Below, piece by piece: positions 6,482 to 7,222 of a stretch of 7,222 bases of DNA. The stretch spans positions 1-7,222 of the forward strand of contig JAZKIX010000162.1 of assembly GCA_040384645.1 (NCBI GenBank), written 5' to 3'. The notes beneath the pieces are model-generated. The model saw nothing but the letters and a program-made list of their open reading frames with translations. It was not told the DNA's origin and searched no databases. A program made the position numbers and the translations under genes. Origin of the DNA: JAZKIX01 sp040384645. Lineage in GTDB: Bacteria > Pseudomonadota > Gammaproteobacteria > Burkholderiales > Burkholderiaceae_D. Positions within the stretch are counted from its first letter, which is position 1. Every line of letters begins with the position of its first letter.

Positions 6482-6495
6482 TGATAACGCTAACA
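6482..6495. promoter_or_regulatory. LacI-family-type operator on the gtsA promoter
   Basis: TGATAACGCTAACA is an imperfect dyad centred on CG and fits the TGnnAnCGnTnnCA skeleton of LacI/GalR-family operators at every fixed position. It overlaps the last base of the -10 box side and the expected start of transcription, the classic place for a repressor. A sugar-responsive LacI-type repressor is inferred; none is encoded in the window. Confidence 0.5.
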
Positions 6496-6587
6496 AATTG
6501 CGTTGAGTCATCCTTTGCCGGTGTTTTGTACGGATTTTGCAGGATATGGACAGCAATCAATGTTGCGCCTCGATTAAAAATTAGAAC

Positions 6588-6591
6588 GGAG
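6588..6591 (+). promoter_or_regulatory. Ribosome binding site of gtsA-like gene
   Basis: GGAG (in ACGGAGAC) 6 nt before the ATG at 6598; it fixes the start, which is also followed directly by a signal peptide. Confidence 0.8.
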
Positions 6592-6597
6592 ACAATA

Positions 6598-7222
6598 ATG
6601 AAATTCCCTAGCCAATATCGCACTCCCGCGCTTGCAATATCGCTCGTCCTTGGCACTGCCAACGTCGTTGCGGCAGAGGTCGAAGTCTTGCATTACTGGA
6701 CCTCGGGCGGCGAGGCCAAGTCCGTGGCCGAACTGAAAAAAATGGTCGAATCCAAGGGCGTGACCTGGAAAGATTTCGCGGTGGCAGGCGGTGCCGGAGA
6801 GAATATGGGTACTGCGCTCAAAACCCGTGTGTTGGCGGGCAATCCGCCGGCTGCCGCGCAAATCAAGGGGCCGGGGATTCAAGACTGGGCCAAGCAAGGC
6901 ATGCTAGCCAATATCGATGAAGCGGCGGTTGCCGGAAAATGGGATGCCTCCTTGCCCAAAGTGGTGTCGGCCGGCATGAAATATCAGGGACATTATGTCG
7001 CCGCACCGGTCAATGTGCATCGCGTCAACTGGCTCTGGGTCAACCCGGACGTCTTGAAAAAAGCCGGTGCTAAAGCGCCAACCAATTGGAATGAATTTTT
7101 CGATGCCGCCGACAAGATTCAAAAGGCCGGCCTGATCGCGTTGGCACATGGTGGACAACCTTGGCAAGAAGCGGAAATGTTCGAATCTGTAGCACTCGGC
7201 GTCGGTGGTGCTGACTTTTACA
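6598..7222 (+). CDS. gtsA: Glucose/mannose ABC transporter substrate-binding protein, 3' end outside window
   Basis: Periplasmic sugar-binding protein (extracellular solute-binding family 1) that delivers glucose or mannose to an ABC importer of GtsABC type. The ATG at 6598 has GGAGA-type Shine-Dalgarno (GGAG 6588-6591) 6 nt before it. The frame is open for 208 codons to the window edge; about half of a usual 410-430 aa protein is present. Seen: signal peptide 1-26 with likely cleavage after VVAA; HYWTSGGE at 32-39; TWKDFAVAGG at 56-65; GNPPAAAQIKGPGIQDW at 81-97; VNVHRVNWLWVNP at 138-150; AHGGQPWQ at 183-190. These blocks closely match what I know of Pseudomonas GtsA and relatives. The membrane subunits and ATPase would be expected downstream, outside the window. 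Sugar specificity is from the family, not shown here. Confidence 0.92.
   Translation, partial: MKFPSQYRTPALAISLVLGTANVVAAEVEVLHYWTSGGEAKSVAELKKMVESKGVTWKDFAVAGGAGENMGTALKTRVLAGNPPAAAQIKGPGIQDWAKQGMLANIDEAAVAGKWDASLPKVVSAGMKYQGHYVAAPVNVHRVNWLWVNPDVLKKAGAKAPTNWNEFFDAADKIQKAGLIALAHGGQPWQEAEMFESVALGVGGADFY

Larger units (their letters stand above)
6251..6597. other. Intergenic region before the sugar-binding protein
   Basis: About 347 bases between two genes on the plus strand. It holds a weak 6-bp hairpin (CATTCA / TGAATG, 6272-6290), a stronger inverted repeat at 6297-6338, another small stem-loop (CGGCAA / TTGCCG, 6377-6392), a promoter with an operator (6453-6495) and the ribosome site. A 100-codon frame on the minus strand (6360-6662) overlaps all of this control region and the start of the next gene; I do not consider it real. 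Confidence 0.6.

Noticed and set aside
6360..6662. 100-codon open frame on the minus strand
   Set aside because: It runs antisense over the ribosome site, promoter, operator and first codons of the gtsA-like gene, has no recognisable domain and no good ribosome site.

Overview
The window reads as a piece of proteobacterial chromosome, most likely from a betaproteobacterium of the Burkholderiales (Oxalobacteraceae-like). This is judged from the style of the proteins (a chemoreceptor with the GGDP-type HAMP junction, a GtsA-type sugar-binding protein, a YghA-like reductase) and from the moderate GC content. It is inference; no rRNA or marker gene is present. I see no phage, plasmid, insertion-sequence, CRISPR, tRNA or rRNA signature.

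Layout. (1) Bases 1-1517, plus strand: a methyl-accepting chemotaxis protein whose first residues lie outside the window. (2) 1518-1698: a short convergent gap with an AT-rich hairpin and copy A of an 80-nt repeat. (3) 1699-2709, minus strand: a YghA-like short-chain dehydrogenase with a long polar N-terminal tail. (4) 2710-3075: non-coding DNA with a REP-like cluster of hairpins, copy B of the repeat, and a hairpin just behind the next gene. (5) 3076-4375, minus strand: guanine deaminase (guaD), interrupted by ten undetermined bases that create a false frameshift. (6) 4376-4681: a divergent intergenic region with candidate promoters on both strands, a LacI-like palindrome and five tandem 13-bp repeats in the leader of the next gene. 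(7) 4682-6250, plus strand: a secreted modular protein (signal peptide, beta domain, fibronectin III, C-terminal jelly-roll similar to polysaccharide lyases). (8) 6251-6597: a hairpin, then a promoter overlapped by a LacI-family-type operator. (9) 6598-7222, plus strand: the first 208 codons of a glucose/mannose ABC-transporter periplasmic binding protein (gtsA-like), running off the end.

How the genes may work together. The secreted polysaccharide-active protein and the sugar-binding protein face the same way and could form a feed-and-import module (carbohydrate processed outside, sugar imported), each with its own control region. The chemoreceptor, SDR and guanine deaminase look like independent housekeeping or stress genes. 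The least expected signals are the inverted pair of diverged 80-nt elements, each about 60 nt behind a stop codon and in the sense of that gene, and the repeat-built leader of the secreted protein.
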